In this document: positions 7,963 through 15,764 of the stretch, one piece after another | How the letters are laid out: each line of letters begins with the position of its first letter | Position numbering within the stretch: the first letter of the stretch is position 1 | NCBI RefSeq assembly: GCF_014646235.1 | Contig: NZ_BMNB01000016.1 | Coordinates: 62,001 to 126,000, forward strand | From: Micromonospora sonchi | GTDB taxonomy: Bacteria; Actinomycetota; Actinomycetes; Mycobacteriales; Micromonosporaceae | DNA: 64,000 nt | Reading direction: 5' to 3' | Notes under the pieces: model-generated | What the model was told of the DNA's origin: nothing | What the model saw: the letters and a program-made list of their open reading frames with translations, nothing else | The model's database searches: none | Program-made: the position numbers and the translations under genes

Positions 7963-8347
7963 GAGCGGGTTGCTCCTCTCCCAGGCCGTGGCGGGCTGCT
8001 GAGGCCCGGCGGCGGCATCGACCCGGTGCCGTCCGGATGGACGGCGGCCGACCGGGCCGACCCGCCCAAGGTAGTACGGGGCAGGTGTCATCCGCAGGGA
8101 AAGGCGTGACCGGTGGGAACGCTGAGGCGAAACTCATTCCGTTCGCAGCGATATGTCCCGTTATCTAATCCGATGCCGGAAGAGTCGCTCTCGACGCATG
8201 ACGCCGGTCGGCTGACCGTCATGCCGGGTGGAGGTGGCGAATGACGCACACAATGAATCGCACGGCCGCACATTCCCGCCCCGCCGGCATCCGATTGGGC
8301 AGGCGGACGGGACCGGCCCGGCCTCACCGAGCGTGAAGGGAGGGGCC
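7963..8347. other. Divergent intergenic region, NlpC/P60 and DUF6232-like genes
   Basis: 385 bases without a supported gene, between two divergent starts. Promoters for both directions must lie here. I looked on the NlpC side for a c-di-AMP (ydaO-type) riboswitch, common before actinobacterial wall hydrolases, and did not find its conserved core. Confidence 0.5.
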
Positions 8348-8878
8348 GTGGATCCTGACGGTACGACGACGCGAACGTCTCGCTCACCCCGCGACGCCGC
8401 CGGCCGAGGACCGGCGCTGCTCTACGCCCGACCAGGCATCATCGTCACGGCGGACCGGTTCACCGTCGGCAGCACCAGTTGGCGGATCGCCGAACTGACC
8501 CACCTGCACACCACCCGGGGACCACACGACCGGGTCGCGGTCCGCGCCGTCCTGGTCTCGACAGCGATGATCGTCGGTGCCGGCCTGGTGCTCGGCTTCA
8601 CCGGGGGGCTGCAACGGCTCACCGCCGGGGCGTACCTCCTGCTCGGCGCCGTGTTCCTGGTGCCGGTGCTGCTCGCCGTCGCCGGCGACCGGTGGCGTCC
8701 GCCGCCCCACGAGCTGTGGGGCCGACGCGGAGACGCGGAGGAACTGCTGTTCAGCAGCGACGACGAGCAGCAGTTCGGCCAGGTGACCCGGGCGTTGCGC
8801 CGGGCGCGGGAGATGAACAGCTACGGCGGCTGGGACGACCCGTTCGCCACCATGCAACCGTGGCGACCGCAGCGCTGA
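8348..8878 (+). CDS. DUF6232-like two-helix membrane protein
   Basis: 176-residue protein starting at GTG 8348 behind GGGAGGGG. An N-terminal soluble part (LLYARPGIIVTADRFTVGST; WRIAELTHLHTTRGPHD) resembles the compact beta domain of DUF6232 proteins. Two membrane helices follow (AVLVSTAMIVGAGLVLGF and AGAYLLLGAVFLVPVLLAVA), then a hydrophilic C-terminal domain ending YGGWDDPFATMQPW. The role is unknown. It is transcribed away from the wall hydrolase and converges with the DUF3817 gene. The family assignment rests on recognising the N-terminal pattern and is moderate. Confidence 0.65.
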   Translation: MDPDGTTTRTSRSPRDAAGRGPALLYARPGIIVTADRFTVGSTSWRIAELTHLHTTRGPHDRVAVRAVLVSTAMIVGAGLVLGFTGGLQRLTAGAYLLLGAVFLVPVLLAVAGDRWRPPPHELWGRRGDAEELLFSSDDEQQFGQVTRALRRAREMNSYGGWDDPFATMQPWRPQR

Positions 8879-8932
8879 CCCGGGCTGGCGGCGTCGGTCG
8901 TTCGCCGGCCAGGCGCTCGCTCGGCGTGCCGA

Positions 8933-9268
8933 CTAGCCGGCCACCGGTTCCGGGGCCTGCTCGCGCTCCCGCTGCTCGGCGACGACCAGGGAGCTCACCC
9001 GGCGCTCGGCCCAGAACGAGAGGAACGGCACGGTGCCGGCCAGCATCACCAGCACCATGCGCTTGAGCGGCCAGTTGGCCCGCCGGGACAGATCGAAGGC
9101 GGCGACCAGATAGACCATGTACAGGAAGCCGTGCGCCTGGCCCACGGTCTCCACCACGACCGGGTTGCCGAAGCCGTACTTCAGCGGCATGCCGATCACG
9201 ACCAGCAGGATCAGCACCACACCGACGATCCAGGCGATCACTCGGTAGCGGGTGAGGGCAGCGCGCAC
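8933..9268 (-). CDS. DUF3817 family membrane protein
   Basis: 111-residue integral membrane protein with the DUF3817 pattern: an N-terminal RYRVIAWIVGVVLILLVV helix, PLKYGFGNPVVVETVGQAHGF (G-H motif next to a helix), LYMVYLVAAFDLSRRANW, and PLKRMVLVMLAGTVPFLSFWAERRV. Three to four helices are expected. Members are widespread in Actinobacteria and usually sit near cytochrome or membrane genes; no biochemical function is established. It is followed on the same strand, upstream, by another small membrane protein, suggesting one transcript. Confidence 0.85.
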   Translation of the reverse strand: MRAALTRYRVIAWIVGVVLILLVVIGMPLKYGFGNPVVVETVGQAHGFLYMVYLVAAFDLSRRANWPLKRMVLVMLAGTVPFLSFWAERRVSSLVVAEQREREQAPEPVAG

Positions 9269-9293
9269 TTGTCGTCCGTCCTTCCGGGCCGGC

Positions 9294-9731
9294 TCAGCCG
9301 GGGTAGTCCTCGGGCTTCGCGCCCGGGTTGGCGTTCAACCATGACAGGTAACGGTTGTAGGCAGCCAGGTCGGCGTCCTCCCCGCCGTCGTCGACGGCGA
9401 CCCGGGTGACACGTACCGGCCGACGGACCGCGGGCCGTGGCCGGTCGGCACCGGCGGTGGCCTGCTCGGTGGCCACCGGGCCGGTGCCCGGGGCCGGAGC
9501 TTGGGACTCACCGGTGGTGGGCGCCCCGCGCAGCGCGTGCTTGACCTCACGCCACCAGACGAACACCACGAATCCCGCGAAGACGGGCCACTCCACGGCG
9601 TAGCCCCAGCTGATGGCGTTCCCCGCGGCGGCCCGGCTGACCTGCCACCAGCCGAGTCCGAGGAAGGACGTCACCAGCACGACCATGGCCACGTGGCGAG
9701 CTATCCACGACGGGGTCCAGAGCCGCTTCAT
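9294..9731 (-). CDS. Small actinobacterial membrane protein
   Basis: 145 residues. An N-terminal WTPSWIARHVAMVVLV helix runs into FLGLGWWQVSRAA, and a second helix VEWPVFAGFVVFVWWREV follows. The C-terminal half is soluble and Pro/Ala-rich, ending in a Tyr-rich tail (DLAAYNRYLSWLNANP). The GWWQ/GNWQ-type stretch after the first helix resembles the start of SURF1 proteins, but the rest is different. It lies directly upstream of the DUF3817 gene on the same strand (25-base gap), a neighbourhood seen in other actinomycetes. Function unknown. Confidence 0.7.
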   Translation of the reverse strand: MKRLWTPSWIARHVAMVVLVTSFLGLGWWQVSRAAAGNAISWGYAVEWPVFAGFVVFVWWREVKHALRGAPTTGESQAPAPGTGPVATEQATAGADRPRPAVRRPVRVTRVAVDDGGEDADLAAYNRYLSWLNANPGAKPEDYPG

Positions 9732-9855
9732 GCGACGAGGGTACCGCCACGACCGCCACTCTCCGACGACGTGTCGTAGTCGCGGCGATGGTTTGGCCGC
9801 AGCCGGCGTGGGCAACCGTACAGATGCCAACCCATGACGCACGAGGGGGCGCGAG

Positions 9856-10179
9856 ATGACGGCATCGGGACGACAGGACGGATTTCCCGCCGGCGGCACC
9901 GAGGTGAGCCCCGAGCAGCGGATCCCCGAATGGGGCGACGACCGGGTGGCGACCCCGACGCTCGACGGAGACCTGCTCGGCATCGACCCGGTCGAGCTGA
10001 CCGACGCGGATCTCATCCGCGAGATGCAGAGCCTGCACCGCACCCGGCTGGACACGCTGCGGCACGCCACCGACTCCGCGCTGGCCAACCACCTGCGACG
10101 TACCGCCGACCTGGAGACCGAGTACCTCGCCCGGCACCCCGGGCGGGAGGTCGACCCGAGCCGGCTGCGGGACGCGTGA
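9856..10179 (+). CDS. Small conserved actinobacterial protein (DUF6158-like)
   Basis: 107-residue soluble protein. The N-terminus is low complexity; the conserved-looking core is LTDADLIREMQSLHRTRLDT followed by an amphipathic helix ending YLARHPGREVDPSRLRDA. It is mostly helical, with no membrane segment or catalytic motif. Its stop overlaps the start of the next gene by one base (TGATG), so the two are translated together. The DUF name is a tentative recognition; function unknown. Confidence 0.65.
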   Translation: MTASGRQDGFPAGGTEVSPEQRIPEWGDDRVATPTLDGDLLGIDPVELTDADLIREMQSLHRTRLDTLRHATDSALANHLRRTADLETEYLARHPGREVDPSRLRDA

Positions 10180-10496
10180 TGGCGTACGCCGAGCGGGGGA
10201 TGTCCGCCCCGCCCGAGGTCGTGTTCAACACGGCGATCGACCCGGCTCGGGCCGCCGCCTGGCTGCCCGAGCCGCTGCTGTCCGCGTTCCGCAACGGCGA
10301 CACCGCGCAGCTGCGGGCCCGCTGGGACGCGCCGGACACGGACTGGGCGGCGGAGCTGACCGTGCAGCCGGTCGACGCCGGCGGCGCCCGGCTCCGGCTC
10401 GATCTGGCCGGCGGCGGCCAGGAGGCCGGCCGGCTGGCCGAGGAGGCTCTCACCAACCTGGTCCGGGCGGTGGCCGACAACCTGCAGGCCGGTTGA
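10179..10496 (+). CDS. Small SRPBCC-like protein
   Basis: 105-residue protein starting at ATG 10179, which overlaps the previous stop. It begins AYAERGMSAPPEVVFNTAID, the shape of an SRPBCC/START-like fold (a strand followed by PxxVF), and continues with alternating strands (WAAELTVQPVDAGGARLRLDLA) and a C-terminal helix with ALTNLVRAVADNL. This fold binds hydrophobic ligands. The translational coupling with the DUF6158-like gene suggests a shared task. No catalytic residues can be assigned. Confidence 0.65.
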   Translation: MAYAERGMSAPPEVVFNTAIDPARAAAWLPEPLLSAFRNGDTAQLRARWDAPDTDWAAELTVQPVDAGGARLRLDLAGGGQEAGRLAEEALTNLVRAVADNLQAG

Positions 10497-10558
10497 CCCC
10501 GGCCGAGCCGGTCCCGGTTTCAGGACGACCGATCACAACGTGACCCGAAGGAGGCCGG

Positions 10559-11086
10559 GTGGGCGAACTCAAGCAGAAGGTGACACGGTTACGCCAGGCA
10601 TACGCTCCGCACGAGCACCGGCCGCTCGGCGGCTACCTGGCGTCGATGGGCACTTTCGCCGGGGTGACCGCTGCCATCGCAACGCTGGTCAAGGCGGCCG
10701 GTCGTACGGTGCCGGAGCGGCCCGCCGCCTCCGACGTGGTGCTGCTCTCCATCGCCACCCACAAGCTCAGCCGGCTGCTGGCCAAGGACGCCGTGACCAG
10801 CCCGCTGCGTGCACCCTTCACCCGTTACGACCGACCGATCGGCAGCGGCGAGGTGCTGGAGCAGGTCCGCGACTCGGGCAGTCCGACCCGACACGCCATC
10901 GGCGAGCTGCTCAGCTGCCCGTTCTGCCTGGCGGTCTGGGTGTCCACCGGATTGACCGGCGGCCTCGTGCTCGCGCCGAGACTGACCCGGCTGGTCGCCA
11001 CCGCGCTGACCGCGGTGGCCGCGTCGGACTTCCTCCAGATGGCGTACGCGATCGCGCAGCAGAGCGCCGAGGGCCACAAGGACTGA
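10559..11086 (+). CDS. DUF1360 family membrane protein
   Basis: 175 residues from GTG 10559, with AAGGAGG directly upstream. The DUF1360 signature is clear: SDVVLLSIATHKLSRLLAKD, TSPLRAPFTRY, then GELLSCPFCLAVWVSTGL containing the CPFC motif at the start of a membrane helix, and a final hydrophobic region. Bacillus relatives (YjcA) are sporulation membrane proteins; in Actinobacteria the role is not established. It is monocistronic and followed by a strong hairpin. Confidence 0.88.
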   Translation: MGELKQKVTRLRQAYAPHEHRPLGGYLASMGTFAGVTAAIATLVKAAGRTVPERPAASDVVLLSIATHKLSRLLAKDAVTSPLRAPFTRYDRPIGSGEVLEQVRDSGSPTRHAIGELLSCPFCLAVWVSTGLTGGLVLAPRLTRLVATALTAVAASDFLQMAYAIAQQSAEGHKD

Positions 11087-11116
11087 GCTCCTGGTCCGGA
11101 TCGCGCGCGGCGACAT

Positions 11117-11157
11117 CGATGCCGCCGGCTCGGGTTTCTCCCCGACCGGCGGCATCG
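11117..11157. terminator. Convergent terminator after DUF1360 gene
   Basis: Arms at 11117-11134 and 11141-11157 pair almost completely (one bulged base) around a short TTTCTC loop. The hairpin lies between the DUF1360 stop and the stop of the small gene on the opposite strand, so it can serve both. Confidence 0.75.
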
Positions 11158-11202
11158 TGACGTCGGGTCAGGCGTCGAAGTGTCCTCGCGCCGGGCCCCG
11201 GC

Positions 11203-11400
11203 TCAACGTTGCATGCCGGACCAGCCGCGCGGCGACTCCGGCTCGCGCTCGTCCTCGTCCGCGCCGGTGATGATGTCCCGGTCGACGGCGGTGCGGTCGT
11301 GTTCGTTGGCGAAGTCCGGTTCGGGGAGCGTGTCCGTACCTTCCGGTGGCTGGCCGAGCGCCGGCATCCGCTCGTGGCGCTGTTCCTCGGGCTGCGACAT
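11203..11400 (-). CDS. Small hydrophilic hypothetical protein (65 aa)
   Basis: 65 residues, highly charged, no hydrophobic stretch: MSQPEEQRHERMPALGQPP to a C-terminus rich in Asp and Glu. A good AGGAG ribosome binding site nine bases before the ATG, and a terminator at its 3' end, support it as real. It is probably intrinsically disordered. It lies downstream of and in the same direction as the 125-residue gene at 11476-11853. No family recognised. Confidence 0.55.
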   Translation of the reverse strand: MSQPEEQRHERMPALGQPPEGTDTLPEPDFANEHDRTAVDRDIITGADEDEREPESPRGWSGMQR

Positions 11401-11475
11401 GCTGCTCCTCTTCTCCTCGCCGGGCCATACCTGGCGGCCGGTGGCCTCGGCGGCGCGTGGGATGCGAGCGCCTGG

Positions 11476-11853
11476 TCAGCCTGCCGAGCCGCCCAGCAGG
11501 TCGGCCAACTCGTCCACCGCGTACTCGCCCTGCGGCAGCGCGTTCAACCGGGAGAGCAGCTGTGCCGGCAACTCCGCGGCGACCGCGCGGCGGTAGATGT
11601 CGACCTGACTGATCCGCTCCTGACCGTGGTAGAGCTCGTCCAGCAGTTCGTCGAGCGGCCGGGTGTCCACCTCCTCGGTCCCTACCTCGTCCGGCACGGC
11701 GGCAGCCGTACCGGGCAGGTCGGTGAGGGGCGGATCGATCGCGGCGGTGTCGACCACGGGCACGTCGGACAGAATGGCGTCCGGCAGTCGCACGTCGCGC
11801 GTGGCCGCCGTCTTTGCCGTGGGTGCCTCGGTCACGGGTACGTCGTCGCTCAC
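11476..11853 (-). CDS. Hypothetical protein with helical C-terminal domain
   Basis: 125 residues from GTG 11853. The first 60 residues are a low-complexity acidic segment; the second half is a compact helical domain (LDELLDELYHGQERISQVDI, then AVAAELPAQLLSRLNALPQG and VDELADLLGG) resembling DUF2795-type small domains, though I cannot assign it firmly. Its 5' region on this strand is extremely G-rich (11854-11930), which could form RNA quadruplexes and affect translation. Function unknown. Confidence 0.55.
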   Translation of the reverse strand: MSDDVPVTEAPTAKTAATRDVRLPDAILSDVPVVDTAAIDPPLTDLPGTAAAVPDEVGTEEVDTRPLDELLDELYHGQERISQVDIYRRAVAAELPAQLLSRLNALPQGEYAVDELADLLGGSAG

Positions 11854-11941
11854 CCCCGTCGGCTACCCGCACCCCCACCCCCCAAACCCACCCCCCTCCC
11901 CTCCCCACCTCTCCCGCCTTCGGTCCACCCTTGACCCCGTC

Positions 11942-11996
11942 GATCATGAAGTTGTTGTGCTGGAAAGCGTGTTCCCGTGACAACAACCTCATGATC
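11942..11996. repeat. Palindromic repeat, GATCATGA family (variant copy)
   Basis: Arms 11942-11958 and 11980-11996 are inverted copies with one mismatch; both ends carry GATCATGA. Flanking C-rich (11868-11930) and G-rich (12003-12045) tracts extend the inverted symmetry. It lies between two same-strand genes. Related palindromes occur at 14363, 28106 and 32931. Confidence 0.85.
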
Positions 11997-12045
11997 AACG
12001 CGACGGGGGCAGGGAAGGGAGGGGAGGGGGAGGAAGGGGAGGGGG

Positions 12046-13152
12046 TCAGGCGGGTGTGGGGTCCAGGTGGGCGGAGTGGGTTCGGCGGGTGCGCACGGCG
12101 GCGGCGAGGTGAGTGAGGACCTCCTCGGTGGTGTCCCAGCCGATGCAGGCGTCGGTGATCGACTGGCCGTACGTCAGCTCCCGGGTCGGGTCGAGATCCT
12201 GCCGGCCGGGTGCGAGGAAACTCTCCAGCATGATCCCGACGATGCCGGACTGCCCGGCGGCGATCTGCGCGGCCACGTCGGCGGCCACCGTGGGCTGGTT
12301 GCGGTGGTCCTTGCCGCTGTTGCCGTGGCTGACGTCCACCACCAACCGCTCCGGCAGCCCGGCGGCGCGCAGCAGGTCGAGCGCCCCCGCCACCGACGCC
12401 GCGTCGTAGTTCGGCTGCCCGCCACCGCCGCGCAGTACCAGGTGGCCGTCCGCGTTACCCCGGGTGTGCATGATCGCCGGGGTGCCGGAGACGTCGATGC
12501 CGGGGAAGACATGCGGCACGCCGGCGGCCCGGATCGCGTCCACCGCCGTGGCGATGCTGCCGTCGGGGCGGTTCTTCATGCCGATCGGCATGGACAGGCC
12601 GGAGGCGAGCTGGCGGTGTACCTGGCTCTCCACGGTGCGGGCCCCGATCGCGCCCCACGCCACGGTGTCCGCGATGTACTGCGGGGTGATCGGGTCGAGG
12701 AACTCGCAGCCCACCGGCAGGCCGAGGCGCAGCACGTCGAGCAGCAGCGTCCGGGCCATCCGCAGGCCGTTGTTGACGTCACCGGAGCCGTCCAGCCCGG
12801 GGTCGTTGATCAGGCCCTTCCAACCCACCGTGGAACGCGGCTTCTCGAAGTAGACCCGCATCACCACCAGCAGGTCCTCGGCGACCCGCGCGGCCGCCTC
12901 GCGCAGCCGGTGGGCGTACTCCAGGGCGGCGGCCGGGTCGTGCACCGAGCAGGGGCCGACCACCACCAGCAACCGGTCGTCGTCCCGGTCGAGCACCCGA
13001 CCGACGGCACGCCGGCCGGCCAGTACGGCCGAGGTCAGGCTGTCGTCGAGGGGCAGTTCGTGGTGCAGCAGGGCCGGGGTGGTCAGCGGTACGACACGGT
13101 CGATCCGCTGGTCGATGACCCGGTGGTTGTCCGGGGTCGTCACGGTGGGCAT
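12046..13152 (-). CDS. aroF: 3-deoxy-7-phosphoheptulonate synthase (DAHP synthase, class I)
   Basis: First enzyme of the shikimate pathway: condenses phosphoenolpyruvate and erythrose 4-phosphate. 368 residues with class I AroF/G/H motifs: VVGPCSVHDP near residue 65, FEKPRSTVGWKGLINDP near 105, GARTVESQVHRQLASGL, IGMKNRPDGS, then VSHGNSGKDH and GIMLESFL near the C-terminus, holding the metal and substrate residues. The ATG at 13152 directly abuts the AAAGG element; the GTG three codons later (13143) has better spacing and may be the real start. A structured leader lies upstream, suggesting attenuation by aromatic amino-acid supply. Confidence 0.93.
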   Translation of the reverse strand: MPTVTTPDNHRVIDQRIDRVVPLTTPALLHHELPLDDSLTSAVLAGRRAVGRVLDRDDDRLLVVVGPCSVHDPAAALEYAHRLREAAARVAEDLLVVMRVYFEKPRSTVGWKGLINDPGLDGSGDVNNGLRMARTLLLDVLRLGLPVGCEFLDPITPQYIADTVAWGAIGARTVESQVHRQLASGLSMPIGMKNRPDGSIATAVDAIRAAGVPHVFPGIDVSGTPAIMHTRGNADGHLVLRGGGGQPNYDAASVAGALDLLRAAGLPERLVVDVSHGNSGKDHRNQPTVAADVAAQIAAGQSGIVGIMLESFLAPGRQDLDPTRELTYGQSITDACIGWDTTEEVLTHLAAAVRTRRTHSAHLDPTPA

Positions 13153-13212
13153 CCTTTCGCCGACCGCACCCGGGGCCGGTGCCCGGGTCGAGCCGGCTGC
13201 TCGTACGCGAAA

Positions 13213-13236
13213 GGGCAGGAACGAAAGCTCCTGCCC
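13213..13236 (-). promoter_or_regulatory. Attenuator-like hairpin in the DAHP synthase leader
   Basis: A perfect 8-bp stem (GGGCAGGA with TCCTGCCC) and 8-base loop lie about 60 bases upstream of the start, followed on the transcript by TTTCGC. Further upstream, segments such as GGTGAC/GTCACC and GAGCCGGCC can pair in alternative ways. This is the architecture of an attenuated leader, but I cannot see a leader peptide rich in Trp, Phe or Tyr codons. Confidence 0.45.
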
Positions 13237-13410
13237 GGCCGGCTCGAAAACGGTGACGTCAGATCATGGTGAGGTCACCGGCCTGCGAGCCGGCTGCCTA
13301 AACCATCGATACGACCGTGTCACGCCGGTAAGCGTACCCGACGGTGGCCGAACCCTCACCCCCTCGTCGGCGCCGCCTCGTTCGGTGTTCACCCCCGTCG
13401 ATGAGGCTGC

Positions 13411-14055
13411 GGGCAGTTCCCATCGAACGTCATCGACCGGAGGTGCGGAATCCGACTGCCCGCCGGATTCACCAGCCGGGTCGTCGCAGCTCCCGCCAGG
13501 CGGTGGCCGGCACGTCGTACACCTTCAACGCGGACGGCAGCATCGCCTCGGCGTACCGGATCCTCTCCGGCACCAACCAGAACTGCGCCGGCGGCGTGCG
13601 ACCCCGACCGCAAGGTGATCCACCTGACCGAGGACGAGAGCAACGGCTGCTTCTACCGGTTCCGGCCGAGGAACTGGGGCAACCTCTCCGCCGGCACGCT
13701 GGAGGTGCTGGTTGTGGGCGCCGCCACCAGCGGTCCGGTGACCTGGGCCCCGGTGCCCGATCCCTCGGCAGCGAGCACGTCGACCCGTAACCAGATCTCC
13801 GGCGCCAAGCGCTTCAACGGTGGCGAGGGCTGCTGGTACGCCGGCGGCACCTGCTGGTTCACCACGAAGGGCGACAACCGGGTCTGGGCGTACGACGCCG
13901 TCGACCAGCGCATCTCCCTGGCGTACGACGATTCGCTGGTCTCCGGCACCGCGCCGCTGACCGGGGTGGACAACATCACCGGTGCCCGCTCCGGCGACCT
14001 CTACGTCGCGGAGGACGGCGGCGACATGGAGATCTGCGTGATCACGCCCGACGTC
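13411..14055 (+). pseudogene. Decayed PhoX-type phosphatase (DUF839) remnant
   Basis: Pieces of a PhoX-family secreted alkaline phosphatase appear in order but in different frames. GIRLPAGFTSRVVA (about 13447) comes from the N-terminus, AVAGTSYT and DGSIASAYRILSGT in the next frame, then after a jump DPDRKVIHLTEDESNGCFYR, PLTGVDNITGARSGDLYVAE and DGGDMEICVITP. Expected segments between them, including the usual TPWGTWLSCEE region, are missing, and the reading frame is broken at about 13490 and 13600. The 3' end stops abruptly at a 31-bp-family repeat. At least two deletions, a frameshift and loss of the C-terminus make activity impossible. Confidence 0.75.
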
Positions 14056-14090
14056 TTAACGCGACGCGTTAAGAAGGGGCCCTTCCTTCC
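14056..14090 (+). repeat. GTTAAGAAGGGGCCCTTCCT-family repeat (single copy)
   Basis: A TTAAC/GTTAA inverted pair flanks GCGACGC, followed by AAGAAGGGGCCCTTCCTTCC. It truncates the PhoX remnant. Sister copies, in pairs with a 31-bp period, occur at 41703, 49183 and 63512. Confidence 0.8.
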
Positions 14091-14127
14091 TCGCGTGCCG
14101 GCGGTTGGGGTGGGGTATGGGAACGGT

Positions 14128-14343
14128 ATGAGTGATGAACTGAGCGACCAGGAGCGGGTGGAGTCCCGCGCCCACCTGTTGCCGGAGGAGGCTGCCGCCG
14201 GCAGCGACGACGCGCAGGCGCAGGCCGACGCGATCCTCACCGAGTCCGACGTCCGGGAGGCCGATCGCAACGCCGCCCCGGACACCGTCCTGGAGCGGCG
14301 CACCTCGGATCAGACGGTGACGCCGGTGGAACCCCCCGACTGA
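14128..14343 (+). CDS. Small acidic conserved hypothetical protein (71 aa)
   Basis: 71 residues, strongly acidic: MSDELSDQERVESRAHLLPE through an Ala/Asp/Glu-rich middle to DTVLERRTSDQTV near the C-terminus. The HLLPEE segment and the LERRTS tail look like conserved landmarks of a small actinobacterial family, but I cannot name it. The open frame continues upstream into the PhoX remnant by chance; the ATG at 14128 is chosen because that upstream part is repeat and pseudogene. The ribosome binding site is weak. Possibly disordered. Confidence 0.55.
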   Translation: MSDELSDQERVESRAHLLPEEAAAGSDDAQAQADAILTESDVREADRNAAPDTVLERRTSDQTVTPVEPPD

Positions 14344-14362
14344 TGCCCCCACGCCCACCGGC

Positions 14363-14423
14363 GTTGATCATGAGGTTGGCGGCAGTGACTGCGATCAACA
14401 TCGCCGCCAACCTCATGATCAAC
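14363..14423. repeat. Palindromic repeat, GTTGATCATGAGGTT family
   Basis: Perfect 21-base arms (14363-14383, 14403-14423) around a 19-base centre. It lies between the 71-residue gene and the M16 peptidase, 49 bases before the latter's start. Confidence 0.92.
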
Positions 14424-14471
14424 GGGGTGGGGTGCGGCTCGGCGGGTGGGAGATCGGATAGCGTCGGGGCC

Positions 14472-15764
14472 ATGCCCGACAGCGGTTACCCCTGGCCCAT
14501 CTCGATGACTCGACTGGACAACGGCCTGCGTGTGGTGGTCAGCGAGGATCGCACCGCCCCGGCGGTGGCGGTCAACCTCTGGTACGACGTCGGCTCGCGG
14601 CACGAGCCGGCCGGACAGACCGGCTTCGCGCACCTCTTCGAGCACCTGATGTTCGAGGGCTCGATGCATGTGGCGAAGACCGAGCACATGAAACTGGTGC
14701 AGGGGGCGGGTGGGTCGCTGAACGCCACCACCAACCCGGATCGCACCAACTACTTCGAGACCGTCCCCGCCGAGCATCTCGAGCTGGCGCTCTGGCTGGA
14801 AGCCGACCGGATGGGCGGGCTGGTGCCGGCGCTGACCCAGGAGACGCTGGACAACCAGCGGGACGTGGTCAAGAACGAGCGTCGCCAGCGCTACGAGAAC
14901 GTGCCGTACGGCGACGCCTGGTTGCGGTTGCTGCCCCTGCTCTATCCGCCGGGCCACCCGTACCACCACGCCACCATCGGTTCGATGGCCGATCTGAACG
15001 CCGCCGACCTGGCCACCTTCCAGGCGTTCCACCAGACCTACTACGCGCCGAACAACGCCGTGCTGACCGTGGTCGGCGACACCGGCGTCGACGAGGTCGT
15101 CGCGCTGGCCGAGAAGTACTTCGGCGCCCTCCCGGCCCGGGCGGAGATCCCGCCCGCACCCGACGGCCGGGTGGTGCCCGCCACCGGTGTGCCGGCCACC
15201 GAGACGGTGGTCACCGACGTGCCGGCGCCGCGGGTGTACGTCGCGCACCGGACCCACCCGTTCGGCAGCTCGGGTTACGACGTGGTGACCGTGCTCGCCA
15301 CCGTGCTCGGCAGTGGCCGGGGCAGCCGGCTCTACCAGCGGCTCGCCGACGGGGAGCGGATCGCCCAGCCGGATCTGGTCGGGGCGTACGGGGTGGATCT
15401 GGCGCACGCGCCGGCGCCGCTGATCGCCACCGCCACCGCCCGTACCGGGGTCGGCGCCGAGCGGCTGGCCGCCGGGCTGGCCGAGGTGGTCGACGAACTG
15501 GCCACCGTGCCGGTGACCGCCGCCGAGCTGGACCGCGCGAAGGCGCTGTTGACCACCGCCTGGTGGCGGCAGATGTCCACCGTGGACGGTCGGGCGGACG
15601 CGTTGGGCAGGTACGCCACGCAGTTCGGCGACCCGGCCACCGTCGCCGACCGCCTGCCGGCCTGGCTGGCGGTGACCGCCGACCAGATCGCCGAGGCGGC
15701 CGCCGAGGTGCTCGCCGCCGACGACCGGGTGACCCTGATCTACCACGCCGAGGAGAAGTCGTGA
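14472..15764 (+). CDS. M16 family zinc metallopeptidase, catalytic subunit
   Basis: 430-residue pitrilysin/processing-peptidase-like protein. The inverted zinc motif HLFEH is at about residues 54-58, with the third ligand Glu in the NERRQRYEN helix about 75 residues on. Two M16 half-domains follow (YYAPNNAVLTVVGD marks the linker region; RGSRLYQRLAD the second half). It is the active partner of the next gene, as in bacterial two-subunit M16B enzymes, and probably degrades peptides in the cytosol. There is no SD sequence; TAGCGT ends seven bases before the ATG, fitting a leaderless transcript. Its stop overlaps the next start (GTGA). Confidence 0.92.
   Translation: MPDSGYPWPISMTRLDNGLRVVVSEDRTAPAVAVNLWYDVGSRHEPAGQTGFAHLFEHLMFEGSMHVAKTEHMKLVQGAGGSLNATTNPDRTNYFETVPAEHLELALWLEADRMGGLVPALTQETLDNQRDVVKNERRQRYENVPYGDAWLRLLPLLYPPGHPYHHATIGSMADLNAADLATFQAFHQTYYAPNNAVLTVVGDTGVDEVVALAEKYFGALPARAEIPPAPDGRVVPATGVPATETVVTDVPAPRVYVAHRTHPFGSSGYDVVTVLATVLGSGRGSRLYQRLADGERIAQPDLVGAYGVDLAHAPAPLIATATARTGVGAERLAAGLAEVVDELATVPVTAAELDRAKALLTTAWWRQMSTVDGRADALGRYATQFGDPATVADRLPAWLAVTADQIAEAAAEVLAADDRVTLIYHAEEKS

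Noticed and set aside
7963..8347. Possible c-di-AMP (ydaO) riboswitch upstream of the NlpC/P60 gene
   Set aside because: The conserved core was looked for in this region on the NlpC strand and is not there.
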